NCBI GenBank assembly: GCA_003233345.1
Contig: QILK01000101.1
Span: 1 to 36,971, forward strand
Source of the DNA: Gammaproteobacteria bacterium
Lineage (GTDB): Bacteria > Pseudomonadota > Gammaproteobacteria > SZUA-21
DNA length: 36,971 nt
Reading direction: 5' to 3'
Shown: piece by piece, positions 16,844 through 26,546 of the stretch
How the letters are laid out: the number at the start of each line of letters is the position of its first letter
Numbering within the stretch: the first letter of the stretch is position 1
The notes under the pieces: model-generated
Told to the model about the DNA's origin: nothing
The model's input: only the letters and a program-made list of their open reading frames with translations
Databases searched by the model: none
Translations under genes and position numbers: made by a program

Positions 16844-16886
16844 GGACAAAAACACTAGTTGAAATTATTAACACACAGGTATTGCT

Positions 16887-19157
16887 ATGGGTAACTCACT
16901 GACGCTGGATTTTGATAACATAGAAGAAATGCCGCTGAAAGATTTCAGCGAAAAAGCTTATCTCGATTATTCGATGTATGTGATCCTGGATCGTGCGCTC
17001 CCCAATATTGGCGATGGTCTAAAGCCTGTGCAAAGGCGTATTATTTACGCGATGTCGGAACTGGGTTTGCGGGCGACATCGAAACATAAAAAATCTGCTC
17101 GTACTATTGGTGATGTTCTAGGTAAATTTCATCCGCACGGTGATAGTGCCTGTTATGAAGCAATGGTCTTAATGGCGCAATCCTTTAGTTACCGCTATCC
17201 ATTGGTCGATGGCCAGGGAAACTGGGGATCACCGGACGATCCAAAATCCTTTGCGGCAATGCGTTATACCGAGGCGCGGCTGGCGGCGTTTGCTCAGCTA
17301 TTACTGAGTGAGATAGGCCATGGCACGGTAGACTGGGTTTCAAATTTTGACGGTACATTACAAGAGCCGGCGATTCTTCCAGCCCGGGTACCGAATGTTT
17401 TATTAAACGGTGTGTCCGGAATTGCAGTGGGTATGGCAACCGATATACCACCTCACAATCTACGCGAGCTTGTCGATGCCTGCATTACCTTGCTAGATAC
17501 CCCGACGGCAACCCTGGCTCAAATCATGAAGTCTGTCAAAGGACCGGATTATCCAACCGAAGCAGAAATTATTACCCCGAGAAAGGAAATACAGAGAGTT
17601 TATAAGACCGGGTTAGGTAGTATTCGTATGCGTGCCAAATACGAACAGGAAAGTGGCGGAATTGTTATTACCGCTTTGCCACATCAGGTATCGGGATCAA
17701 AGGTACAGATGCAGATAGGACAGCAAATGCAGGCGAAAAAACTGCCTATGGTCGATGATTTGCGTGATGAATCGGATCATGAAAACCCGACCAGGCTGGT
17801 GATCATTCCTAAATCTAACCGCGTTGATGGTGATGATCTGATGAAGCATTTGTTTGCAACCACAGATCTTGAAAGAACTTACCGGGTTAATATGAATGTC
17901 ATTGGTCTTGATGGACGGCCGACGGTCAAAAACCTGGTGACAATGTTGCAAGAATGGTTGACGTACAGAACGGATACGGTTGTCCGTCGACTTGAACATA
18001 GACTTGAAAAAATAAATACCCGTTTACGTTTGTTGAAAGGGTATCTTATTGCGCATCTTAATATTGATGAAGTGATTAAAATTATTCGGACTAACGATAA
18101 GCCGAAACCGGTATTGATCACACGGTTTAAGATCAGTGAAGAACAGGCGGAAGCGATACTGGATCTGAAATTGCGAAATTTGGCAAAGCTTGAAGAAATG
18201 AAAATTCGGGCAGAGCAAAAAGAACTAAAATCAGAAAAAGACGACCTTGAAACAACATTGGGCTCAAAGTCACGATTAAAAACGCTCATTAAAAAAGAGC
18301 TTAAAGCAGATGCTGAAGAGTTCGGAGACGACAGAAAGTCGCCAATCGTTACTCGTGACGCGGCACAAGCGATTGACGAATCTGATTTGATTAGTTCCGA
18401 TCCGGTGACAATCGTATTATCGGAAAAAGGCTGGGTTCGCTCAGCCAAAGGTCATGAAGTTGATCCGCAAAATATGAATTACAAATCTGGCGATGGTTAT
18501 AAGGCCAGTGTGCAGGGAAAAAGTAATCAGTTAGCGATTTTTCTGGACTCTACCGGCCGGGCTTTTTCGGTGCCGGCGCATACACTGCCTTCTGCCAGAG
18601 GTGTGGGTGAACCTTTAAGTGGAAGAGTCAATGTGACCAGCGGTGCATCGGTAGTCGGGGTTATGATGGGCGACATGGAAGATTTGTATTTACTGATGTC
18701 GGATGCCGGGTATGGTTATGTCGGCAAACTGGAAGACATGGTTACCAAAAACAAATCGGGAAAACGAGTCCTTTCTGTTCCCAAGGAAGCCACGGCTATT
18801 CAGCCGGCTAAGATTGATAATTATGATGAGCAGTGGGTAATGGCGGTTTCGTCGACAGGTAATGTCGTTGTCGTGGAACTAAAGGATTTGCCGATTATGC
18901 CTAAAGGCAAAGGCATTAAAATTATCAATATTTCCAGCAAAAAATTTAAAACCAGAGAAGAATATATGTCCACAGCATCGTGCCTATTTGATGGCGAGTC
19001 GGTAACCCTTTATTCTGGAAAGCGCAAAAAAACATTGTCGCCTGAGCAGGTAGACGAGTATGTGTCTGAACGTGGACTCAGAGGCCGGAAATTGCCAAAA
19101 GGCTATAGGAATGTTGAATTCATCGAAGTACATTCGCTAGACGAAGAGGAAGAATAG
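16887..19157 (+). CDS. parC: DNA topoisomerase IV subunit A
   Basis: ParC is the DNA-cleaving subunit of topoisomerase IV. The 756-residue protein has [14 protein letters not shown], the quinolone-resistance region [12 protein letters not shown] with the sensitive-type S87 and E91, and the catalytic Y127 in [10 protein letters not shown]. The C-terminal third has the degenerate beta-pinwheel repeats of ParC. The stop codon TAG ends at 19157, where the next REP pair begins, so the repeat abuts the gene with no gap. Confidence 0.97.
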   Translation: MGNSLTLDFDNIEEMPLKDFSEKAYLDYSMYVILDRALPNIGDGLKPVQRRIIYAMSELGLRATSKHKKSARTIGDVLGKFHPHGDSACYEAMVLMAQSFSYRYPLVDGQGNWGSPDDPKSFAAMRYTEARLAAFAQLLLSEIGHGTVDWVSNFDGTLQEPAILPARVPNVLLNGVSGIAVGMATDIPPHNLRELVDACITLLDTPTATLAQIMKSVKGPDYPTEAEIITPRKEIQRVYKTGLGSIRMRAKYEQESGGIVITALPHQVSGSKVQMQIGQQMQAKKLPMVDDLRDESDHENPTRLVIIPKSNRVDGDDLMKHLFATTDLERTYRVNMNVIGLDGRPTVKNLVTMLQEWLTYRTDTVVRRLEHRLEKINTRLRLLKGYLIAHLNIDEVIKIIRTNDKPKPVLITRFKISEEQAEAILDLKLRNLAKLEEMKIRAEQKELKSEKDDLETTLGSKSRLKTLIKKELKADAEEFGDDRKSPIVTRDAAQAIDESDLISSDPVTIVLSEKGWVRSAKGHEVDPQNMNYKSGDGYKASVQGKSNQLAIFLDSTGRAFSVPAHTLPSARGVGEPLSGRVNVTSGASVVGVMMGDMEDLYLLMSDAGYGYVGKLEDMVTKNKSGKRVLSVPKEATAIQPAKIDNYDEQWVMAVSSTGNVVVVELKDLPIMPKGKGIKIINISSKKFKTREEYMSTASCLFDGESVTLYSGKRKKTLSPEQVDEYVSERGLRGRKLPKGYRNVEFIEVHSLDEEEE

Positions 19158-19312
19158 TAGCCCGGACTTCGCGCAGCGAACGCCGGGGAAAAATAGTTAT
19201 CTCAAATTCAACCAAAATCCTTTCATCCCTGTCTGAAGTATATTTGGTATATCCCGCTTTGCTGTTGTGACGCTTGCGTTCCCCGGCGTTTGCTGCGCGA
19301 AGTCCGGGCTAC
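19157..19312. repeat. REP pair 2 (inverted REP doublet) after parC
   Basis: Arms 19157-19187 and 19282-19312, with the same sequence as pair 1 except that the right arm has one base change (TTTGC for TTCGC). The GTAG of the left arm shares its first G with the parC stop codon. The unit lies between the convergent parC and TPR lipoprotein genes, where it may serve as a bidirectional 3' end. Confidence 0.9.
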
Positions 19313-19348
19313 TTTGTGTATATCAATTTTTTGCCGGGTTTTCAGGCG

Positions 19349-20008
19349 CTAGTAGGACATACGATGAATACGCGCCCGTTTCGTCCGGCGATGCGCGGGG
19401 TAAAGGAATTTGCGTAACCGGTTAGCCAGAGGAGATCCTTGTTTACGCAAAATCTGATATTCATGACGTACCAAGTGATATTGTCTACGATGTGCAAATA
19501 TTAATCCCAAGTAATAATGTGTTCGGGCATTGTACGGATCATACTTTAACGCACGTTTGAAATCCGTTACTGATGAAGAATACCTTCCTGTCAAATATTT
19601 TGCGCGACCCATTTCCTGGTAACCAGCAGCAAAACTTCGATTCATTAACCGTATAGCCCTGGGTGAGCAATGGTCTTTGCGACATTCCTTCTTGTAGCCG
19701 TAGAGCGACAGCAACCCCAGCGAATAATGTTTGATCGCCGGACGATAATCATGTCGAGACATGCTGCGACCCGCTAGTTTATAGTGATATTGCGTCGTTT
19801 TGGCATACGCAAGGCGTTTATGAGCAGAAGATTTGTAGGCGGGTTGCGGGCTCGGCACCACGGCGTGTTGTTGAGTTACGTGTTTGGGCGACTGAGAATT
19901 ACAGGCCGTTAGCAACAAAAGAACGATAATGAGTATGATCAGTGGAAGAATTCTAGGGATGGATGATATTACAATCCGATTTTCTTCAAATTTATAGTTT
20001 TTTCTCAT
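19349..20008 (-). CDS. TPR-containing lipoprotein
   Basis: A 219-residue protein. Residues about 18-36 are a hydrophobic segment ending in the lipobox LLTAC (C36). The 17-residue N-terminal extension before it is long for a signal peptide, so the start may lie slightly further in. After a basic linker there are TPR-like helices, most clearly MGRAKYLTGRYSSSVTDFKRALKYDPYNARTHYYLGLIF. It probably is an outer-membrane-anchored scaffold protein; no partner can be named. Confidence 0.75.
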   Translation of the reverse strand: MRKNYKFEENRIVISSIPRILPLIILIIVLLLLTACNSQSPKHVTQQHAVVPSPQPAYKSSAHKRLAYAKTTQYHYKLAGRSMSRHDYRPAIKHYSLGLLSLYGYKKECRKDHCSPRAIRLMNRSFAAGYQEMGRAKYLTGRYSSSVTDFKRALKYDPYNARTHYYLGLIFAHRRQYHLVRHEYQILRKQGSPLANRLRKFLYPAHRRTKRARIHRMSY

Positions 20009-20139
20009 TAACAGTCTCCAGTCGTTTAATATCCATTATTTCTAGCGCGGAATGCCTGCGAAAGAATAGCGATTCAATTTGGCATTAATAAGGATAGCGA
20101 CTAGGGGAGGTTAATATTTAGATCGGATACGGTGTTAGA

Positions 20140-21492
20140 TTACGGTGATTTTGTAGCGGTTTTGCGTTTGAAGTAGTTGGTAAAGTCGTGCCAAAACTCT
20201 GGCATTAAATAGACGATGATAGCAACTACGAACAGGTTTATAAAAGAATTTGTCAATATAACGGCAGGAGAGCCAAAAGAAAAATAATTGAGTAGCATTA
20301 CAAATAATACTGAAAATACCATAAATATCGCGTTGACAATGTTATTAACCGCTATTATTCGTGATCGATACGCAGCTTTACTACGCAGTTGCAGAATCAC
20401 ATATAGCGGCACAATATAGAATCCCGCACAGATTCCAAAAAGCAGCAAGTCAATGACAAAGCGGTAAGCATGAAAATTAGAAAAAAACTGGCTCAGTGTT
20501 AGCTGTTCCCCTATGGGGACCTGTGGAAGCATTGAGATAATATGCTGAGAAGAAAAATATAAATCAGCGCCGAAGATGGATACGCCAAGTGCCCCGATAA
20601 TAATCAAATGATTACTAGCCTTGCCAGAGATTAATTTATCACAAAGTACTGAGCCTATGCCAATGCCAATAGACAGGAACGTGAGAAAGACGGTCGATAG
20701 GACTTCAACTGTTTTAAAATCTGTTTTACTCATCATAGGCAATAACATCATGATAGTGGCACCTAAGTGCCAAAACCAGGAGATCCCGATAATAACAATA
20801 AACAGCTCTTTGAACCGAGCGGCAAATCGAATTTGCTTAAAGGTTTGCGTAAAAATGTTAAAACGTATTTTTAATGTGGCATCGGGTGGTGGGGCGTCAG
20901 GAATTTTTTGACTGGTTGCCCAGCCAATCATCGCAATTGTGACGACGGTCATACCGATAATAATCGCGCCACCGGCTTTAAGTGTAATTAATATTCCACC
21001 AAATAGCGTTCCCAATAAAATCGCCAGGAAGGTTGCCATTTCTATCAGGCCATTGGCCGCCGTTAATGCGGTTGTTGGCAGGTGTTGTGGCAGCAAGCTG
21101 TATTTTAGCGGGCCGAAAAAGGTCGATTGAGTCCCCATAAAAAAAAGTACGACGATTAGAAAACCAATATTATTATTGATAAAAGCGATTAAGCCCATTG
21201 TCATTATTATTATTTCTATAAATTTTATTCTTCGAATTAGAAATCCCTTGTCATACTTGTCGGCTAACTGGCCGGCGAGTGCTGAGAATAAAAAAAATGG
21301 CAGTATAAATACACCCATGGCGATATAGGTGATTTGTGGTCGGTCGAATCCCCACAACATATAGTCATCCGCTTGTAAAGTGACGAGTAAGATGAGGGCT
21401 ATTTTATAGACATTGTCGTTGAAGGCGCCGCAAAACTGAGTCCAAAATAACGGGTAAAATTTGTTATTGGTAAATAAACTGAACTCTTTCAT
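20140..21492 (-). CDS. MFS transporter, LplT-like
   Basis: A 450-residue membrane protein with about 12 hydrophobic segments. The start KFYPLFWTQFCGAFNDNVYK and the segment FGPLKYSLLPQHL..LTAANGLIEMATFLAILLGTLFGGIL match the lysophospholipid transporter (LplT) branch of the major facilitator superfamily. In many bacteria this part is fused to an acyltransferase and acyl-ACP synthetase (Aas); here the protein ends after the transporter. I infer flipping of lysophospholipids across the inner membrane, but substrate specificity is not proven by the sequence. Confidence 0.82.
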   Translation of the reverse strand: MKEFSLFTNNKFYPLFWTQFCGAFNDNVYKIALILLVTLQADDYMLWGFDRPQITYIAMGVFILPFFLFSALAGQLADKYDKGFLIRRIKFIEIIIMTMGLIAFINNNIGFLIVVLFFMGTQSTFFGPLKYSLLPQHLPTTALTAANGLIEMATFLAILLGTLFGGILITLKAGGAIIIGMTVVTIAMIGWATSQKIPDAPPPDATLKIRFNIFTQTFKQIRFAARFKELFIVIIGISWFWHLGATIMMLLPMMSKTDFKTVEVLSTVFLTFLSIGIGIGSVLCDKLISGKASNHLIIIGALGVSIFGADLYFSSQHIISMLPQVPIGEQLTLSQFFSNFHAYRFVIDLLLFGICAGFYIVPLYVILQLRSKAAYRSRIIAVNNIVNAIFMVFSVLFVMLLNYFSFGSPAVILTNSFINLFVVAIIVYLMPEFWHDFTNYFKRKTATKSP

Positions 21493-21797
21493 CCGAATTT
21501 TTTTGATCCTGTTTTCTGTTTAGCAAGACTAGCACGGAATTTCGTATCCTGATAGGGTGCGTAAGAGCTATATTAACGGTGGTTATTTTTTGATTTCGCG
21601 TAGCCCGGACTTCGCGCAGCGAACGCCGGGAAAAAAGGAATATGCTTCGAAATCCCATTAAAACAGGCGTGTGCGCAAGGTAGTGGGTCGCTTATTAAGA
21701 CAGAGAAAAATAGAATGTTCGTTCTCCCGGCGTTCGCTACGCGAAGTCCGGGCTACTCGAAATAGTAATATCGATTAAAATATTAAATACGGGTGGA
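21493..21797. other. Intergenic region holding REP pair 3
   Basis: 305 bp between the MFS gene start and the end of the repeat lipoprotein gene, both on the minus strand. About half is the REP pair. The ~105 bp directly before the MFS gene must hold its promoter if it has one; I see no clear hexamers. Confidence 0.6.
21600..21756. repeat. REP pair 3 (inverted REP doublet)
   Basis: Arms 21600-21630 and 21726-21756. The core is clearly homologous to that of pair 4: both share stretches such as GCGCAAGGTAGT and ATGTTCGTTCTCCCGGCG, so these two copies move or duplicate as a whole unit, not just as single REPs. Confidence 0.9.
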
Positions 21798-22943
21798 CTA
21801 GTTTGTGGATTTTCTGGGTTGCTGCTTTTTGATTTCGCGTAGTTTGGCGAGTACGCGGTTGGCGCGCTCGACACTGCTTTGAATATGAGAGTTTTTTGGA
21901 TCAAGTTTTAAGGCTCTTTTCCATGAGACTCTGGCCTGTTCTATTCGTCCTTTACTGTATAAATCATTGCCATTACGTACAAGCTGACTAACCTTGGCAT
22001 GAATAGAATTATATAAAGCCAGACGCAGTTTTTCAATTTCCGGGTGATCGGTTGATATGCCATTGGCCTGTAGCAGAAGTTTATTGGCGCGATCATAGTC
22101 AGACCTTCTAAGCGCAGTTCGCAAAGTAATAATCAGCCTTCTAAGTTTTTGATGCTGTGCCTTTTGTTCTTTCGATAAAGGAATTTTTAGCTTTAATGCT
22201 TTTGCTTTGGCAATTTTTCGTAAATTCCTCTGGATGCGAATAATGCGTGATTGAGCCAGATCCGCAAGTGCTTTGGTATTCTCCGCTGAAGGATTCAGTT
22301 GATCAGCAAGCTCCAGGTATTTTTGCGCATATCCGTAATCTTTATCCTGAATCGACTGCTTGCCCGCGATGGTTGCCGATTTTGCCATTTCGATAATATC
22401 GATTCGCACCTTTTTAAGTTTCCACGCCACATCGGCATCCTGCGGATCTAACTTGGCGTATGCCTGGTATATTGGTTTGTTGCGGAGTAAATTGGCGGCG
22501 TTTGATGCCAATAAGCTATATCTAAGTTTTCTAATTTTTGTTGACTGCTTCTGTGCCAGCTTTTTGCTATAAAGGCGTAATTTGTTACTGCTGGGATAGT
22601 GTTCCAGCGCTTCGTTGACAACAACAAATGCACCCTGCCATTTACCACGGCGAATTTTTTGCTGTGCTTTATTGATCGTGTTTTTTTCGTATAGCGCCGC
22701 AGCGACTCTCACTTCGGCGAGTTTAGCGTTGTTACTTTTACTTGGTGCCGCTTTGACATTATCTTCAGCCGCTTTGATTGCCCTGCCAAATTGTTTTGAT
22801 GAAACCCATAATTCTATTCCAGTCGCTTTGGCATTATCGTCACTCGGTACCTGTAAAATTGACGGCAAGGAAAAACAGCCAGTCACAAGGCTAGTAACGA
22901 GTACTATTAATGTGATTTTAAGCGTTTTTTTTATTGTCTTCAT
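21798..22943 (-). CDS. Repeat-rich lipoprotein next to the cyclase
   Basis: A 381-residue protein with a lipoprotein signal (MKTIKKTLKITLIVLVTSLVTGC, lipobox VTGC, C23). The mature part is helical, rich in Lys, Ala and Gln, and has several TPR-like units. The last one (NDLYSKGRIEQARVSWKRALKLDPKNSHIQ) is the clearest. It begins 2 bp after the stop of the upstream nucleotidyl cyclase gene, so the two are made together. I infer a periplasmic or outer-membrane partner of that membrane enzyme. Confidence 0.78.
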   Translation of the reverse strand: MKTIKKTLKITLIVLVTSLVTGCFSLPSILQVPSDDNAKATGIELWVSSKQFGRAIKAAEDNVKAAPSKSNNAKLAEVRVAAALYEKNTINKAQQKIRRGKWQGAFVVVNEALEHYPSSNKLRLYSKKLAQKQSTKIRKLRYSLLASNAANLLRNKPIYQAYAKLDPQDADVAWKLKKVRIDIIEMAKSATIAGKQSIQDKDYGYAQKYLELADQLNPSAENTKALADLAQSRIIRIQRNLRKIAKAKALKLKIPLSKEQKAQHQKLRRLIITLRTALRRSDYDRANKLLLQANGISTDHPEIEKLRLALYNSIHAKVSQLVRNGNDLYSKGRIEQARVSWKRALKLDPKNSHIQSSVERANRVLAKLREIKKQQPRKSTN

Positions 22944-22945
22944 AG

Positions 22946-24631
22946 CTACTTTGCTACCAATTTTTTTTCTGATTTAATATCAAGCTCGCTGATTATACTA
23001 TCTATATGTTGGTCGAGATCTATATTGCTATTTAGCAAATCCTGTACCAAGTAGGTATTAATAGGATTTTTGATCCCACGTATGCGTATACGTTCATGTT
23101 TTGTAGCGTGTATTTTTAGATGCAACCCCGAAAGATGATAAGTACCATCTGTAATTATAATGCTATCAGACGGTGCTACAGTACACAACCTGGACGCTAA
23201 ATTGACAGAATCTCCTACCACAGTATACTGAATTCGCTCGTCAGGCCCCATATTTCCGGCCAGCATGTCACCGGTATTAACCCCAATTCGAAAGTGGATT
23301 GGAAATAGGCCGCGCTCATGTCGTAACTGATTATGTTTTACTATAAGTTTTTGAAAACCCACCGCACAGGCAATCGAGTGATAGACGTGATTTTCGTCTT
23401 CTTCAGGAATTCCAAATACCACCATCGCACAATCGCCCATATATTTGTCAATCGTGCCCTTATATAATTTTGAGATCTTGCTGATACTTGTATAAAAATC
23501 ATTCAAAAGTAGCGCCACTCCCTCAGGAGACATTGATTCTGACATGGCTGTAAAGCCAACAATGTCGACAAACATGATACTGGCATGTACATGTCTGTAT
23601 TCAATATTTTTTTTGTCATCGTCAATATTTGAAATTATTTCTTTGGCAATGGTTGGGGCAACATGGCGTGAGAAGGCATCTTCCACTTGCGCTTTTTGAT
23701 ACAAACCCTGCGCCATGGTGTTATAGGAGCGCATCAAATAGCCGACTTCGTCATGACGACGCTCAGGCAGTCGGTAACTATAGTTTCCCATACCAATTTC
23801 GCGACTGGCATCCATTAAATCATACAGCGGCCTGGTTAATCGGCGTCCGAGGATATACGAGAGTATGATACCGAGTAGTATCATTAATAACGTTGCGATA
23901 ATAATCGACTTGACAGCACTATGAATCGAGCGATCAAGGATTTCATGGTTAAACGTGACCAGGGCATGGCCGACTGTTGTTGATTGGAGTTTTATCGGGC
24001 TGATAAAAGTAATGGCGCTAATATAACCTCGCGGTGAGTCCTCCCACTTCCAGTCAAGGTTGCGTAAACGATCAGTCAGAAAAGTTTTCCGTTTTAATTC
24101 CAGTGGGGAATCTTTGTTAAAGGGGTTGATGCCACTGTTGGATAAAACTTTTCCATCAGCCGAATAAATGGTAGCCCCGAGAATTTCCCGGTTTAACGTA
24201 ATCTGAGTGGTCATGACCTTTAGTGTTAATAACAGGTCTTGCTTGTGCAGCGGATCGGTTTTCTTTTTGACAACTTCAGTCGACGGGATAAATACCTTGT
24301 CAGTCGGTTGTGCCAGTGTAATAAGCTCACCTAATGGATTCGCCAGTGTTTGTACCAGTGTATTGCCTTGCAATTTCATCTGGTTTCGCGTCAGCTGCGT
24401 TTGCTTGTGAATCATCATTGCACCAAGCAAGGTCATGATAAAGGTCATCATGATACCGATCGAAATAGCAAGTTTGATCGCAACAGGAATATATGAAGGC
24501 AAAAACTTACGAAATATTCGCAAAAGGAATTGCGCGCTTTTAGGTAAAGCGTCTACATCATTTGCTAGATTATCTTTATTTTTCTTGTTTTTGTCATAAT
24601 CTTTGCTGTCGCTATTTTCAGTAACTAACAT
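22946..24631 (-). CDS. Membrane class III adenylate/guanylate cyclase with HAMP domain
   Basis: A 561-residue protein: cytoplasmic Lys/Asp-rich N-terminus, transmembrane segment about 52-74, periplasmic sensor region about 75-240, second segment about 242-262, HAMP domain about 262-315, class III cyclase domain about 345-525. The metal-binding aspartates are D356 (FVDIVGF) and D400 (KYMGD). K396 sits at the purine-specifying position and points to ATP. The transition-state residues N477 and R481 are present (VVGDSVNLASR). The second purine-contact position is not the usual Asp. I infer signal-regulated cAMP production. The partner lipoprotein follows 2 bp downstream. Confidence 0.9.
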   Translation of the reverse strand: MLVTENSDSKDYDKNKKNKDNLANDVDALPKSAQFLLRIFRKFLPSYIPVAIKLAISIGIMMTFIMTLLGAMMIHKQTQLTRNQMKLQGNTLVQTLANPLGELITLAQPTDKVFIPSTEVVKKKTDPLHKQDLLLTLKVMTTQITLNREILGATIYSADGKVLSNSGINPFNKDSPLELKRKTFLTDRLRNLDWKWEDSPRGYISAITFISPIKLQSTTVGHALVTFNHEILDRSIHSAVKSIIIATLLMILLGIILSYILGRRLTRPLYDLMDASREIGMGNYSYRLPERRHDEVGYLMRSYNTMAQGLYQKAQVEDAFSRHVAPTIAKEIISNIDDDKKNIEYRHVHASIMFVDIVGFTAMSESMSPEGVALLLNDFYTSISKISKLYKGTIDKYMGDCAMVVFGIPEEDENHVYHSIACAVGFQKLIVKHNQLRHERGLFPIHFRIGVNTGDMLAGNMGPDERIQYTVVGDSVNLASRLCTVAPSDSIIITDGTYHLSGLHLKIHATKHERIRIRGIKNPINTYLVQDLLNSNIDLDQHIDSIISELDIKSEKKLVAK

Positions 24632-25129
24632 TTGGCCCTATGCCCCTGGAATCCCGATTGGCCGTCTAGAATGTTTTAGCGTATCTCAAGTATATATTTA
24701 GCAACTTCCCAGTATATTTTTCACCCTATATAGTTTGCTCATCTCTATAATATATATAACTTTAATCTCTATCTATCATAGTCTCATTACTAATAAAAAA
24801 ACAGATAATAATTAACTCGAAAGGCCAACAATTAATATGACGATTTAATTTATTAAGTTGTAATATACTAATCAATTGGTTACTTTTGCAATGAATATTT
24901 TAGCTGGGAGATTCGTAAGCAATCCGAGTGTTAGTATTTAATCATTTAAAAACAGTATGTTAAAAATATTTTTCTATAACAGTATAATTTTTATGGTATT
25001 AAATAATTTATTTTTTTGCTTAATCTAAATTAAACGCCTATTTCCTGTTTGTAAATATGTAGATTCAATATTGATTCAGGTTGCTGGTACTTTATCGACT
25101 AACACTTATCGGGAGAACAGTAAGGTATT
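24632..25129. other. AT-rich divergent intergenic region
   Basis: 498 bp between the cyclase gene (minus) and the DUF1015 gene (plus). It is much richer in A+T than the flanking genes, especially 24690-25075, with many TATA- and TTAA-like runs. I find no open frame, REP or tRNA. It must hold the two divergent promoters and could be a target for H-NS-like or other AT-binding proteins. I cannot pick single promoters with confidence. Confidence 0.5.
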
Positions 25130-26359
25130 ATGTCATTAATTCGTCCTTTTAAAGGCCTCAGGCCTGTACCCGCACATTCGGAGGATGTTGTTGCACCTCC
25201 CTATGACGTACTCAATACGGAAGAAGCAAGAATTCGCGCCAAGGGGCGCCCCTGGAGTTTTTTGCATATTTCCAAACCGGAAATCGATTTACCGGCCGAG
25301 GTAGATCCTTACTCCGTTATTGTCTATCAAACCGGCGCAAAAAATCTGCAACGTCAATTGGATGATAAAATATTAGTGCAGGATAAGCAGGAGAGTTATT
25401 ACGTTTATCAATTGACAATGGGTGAGCATACACAGACCGGAATAGTTGCTGTCGCATCAGTACAGGAATATGATCGCAACAGAATCAGGAAACACGAATT
25501 TACACGACCGAAAAAAGAAGATGATCGCGTTCGCCAGATTGATGCGCTAAATGCGCAAACCGGCCCTGTTTTTCTCACTTACCGTCAACACCCACGTGTC
25601 GATGAACTAATAAATAAAATCACAGCCACACCAGCGGAAGTGAATATAACAGCTGACGACGGTGTGAGCCATACTTTATGGCCAGTATCAGATCCGGCGG
25701 TGGTCAATAGTATTACTGAAAATTTCGATAAGATGGATGCGTTATATATCGCGGATGGGCATCATCGGTCCGCAGCCGCGTCCCGCGTATCGAAAATGAG
25801 ATCCTCCGGTTCACAGGCTACCGAGGCTGATTATTTTTTATCCGTTATTTTCCCCGACAATCAAATGCGCATACTCGATTACAATCGGGTCGTTAAAGAT
25901 CTAAACGGACATAGCGACAAAGAATTTCTTAGCAAAGTTGAAAACCGATTTGCAGTGAGCAAGCAAGACCAAGAAGTCAAACCCGTTTCTCCCGGGGAAT
26001 TTGGAATGTATTTAGGCGGACAATGGTATCGACTAAAATTAAAAGCGCAATATATCAATAATGATGACCCAGTCAAACGTCTTGACGTCAGTCTGCTCGC
26101 CGATAATCTTATCGATCCGGTACTAGGTATCAGTGATCCAAGAACAGATGAAAAAATAGATTTTGTCGGCGGTATTCGCGGACTAAAGGAATTAGAGAAG
26201 CGGGTCAATAGCGGCGAAATGCAAGTCGCTTTTTCGCTATTCCCAACCAGTTTGCATGATTTAATGTCAGTGGCAGACGACAATCAAGTCATGCCACCCA
26301 AGTCCACCTGGTTTGAACCCAAACTAGCCGATGGCTTGGTTTCCTATCTACTCTCATGA
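25130..26359 (+). CDS. DUF1015 family protein
   Basis: A 409-residue cytoplasmic protein of the DUF1015 family. It has the conserved start IRPFKGLRPVPAHSEDVVAPPYDVLN, then FTRPKKEDDRVRQIDALNAQTGP, and the highly conserved ALYIADGHHRSAAASRV. The clustered His and Asp residues suggest a catalytic or metal site, but no reaction is known to me. The ribosome-binding site is present (AAGG about 6 bases before the ATG). It stands alone, between an AT-rich promoter region and two REP pairs. Confidence 0.9.
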   Translation: MSLIRPFKGLRPVPAHSEDVVAPPYDVLNTEEARIRAKGRPWSFLHISKPEIDLPAEVDPYSVIVYQTGAKNLQRQLDDKILVQDKQESYYVYQLTMGEHTQTGIVAVASVQEYDRNRIRKHEFTRPKKEDDRVRQIDALNAQTGPVFLTYRQHPRVDELINKITATPAEVNITADDGVSHTLWPVSDPAVVNSITENFDKMDALYIADGHHRSAAASRVSKMRSSGSQATEADYFLSVIFPDNQMRILDYNRVVKDLNGHSDKEFLSKVENRFAVSKQDQEVKPVSPGEFGMYLGGQWYRLKLKAQYINNDDPVKRLDVSLLADNLIDPVLGISDPRTDEKIDFVGGIRGLKELEKRVNSGEMQVAFSLFPTSLHDLMSVADDNQVMPPKSTWFEPKLADGLVSYLLS

Positions 26360-26378
26360 TCCTATCTCAGTGAATATT

Positions 26379-26533
26379 GTAGCCCGGACTTCGCGCAGCG
26401 AACGCCGGGAAAAAAAATAGGGTTCAAAATTCAATTCAAACAGACGTATGCGCAAGGTAGTCGGTAGCTGATTAAAATAGGGAAGAATAGGATGTTCGTT
26501 CTCCCGGCGTTCGCTGCGCGAAGTCCGGGCTAC
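26379..26533. repeat. REP pair 4 (inverted REP doublet)
   Basis: Arms 26379-26409 and 26503-26533, both intact with GTAG ends. The core matches that of pair 3, 4.8 kb away, along most of its length with scattered substitutions. Confidence 0.9.
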
Positions 26534-26546
26534 ATAATTTATACTT

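Noticed and set aside
17879-18448. 189-codon open frame on the minus strand within parC
   Set aside because: Ser/Arg-rich translation without recognisable motifs, antisense to conserved parC codons.
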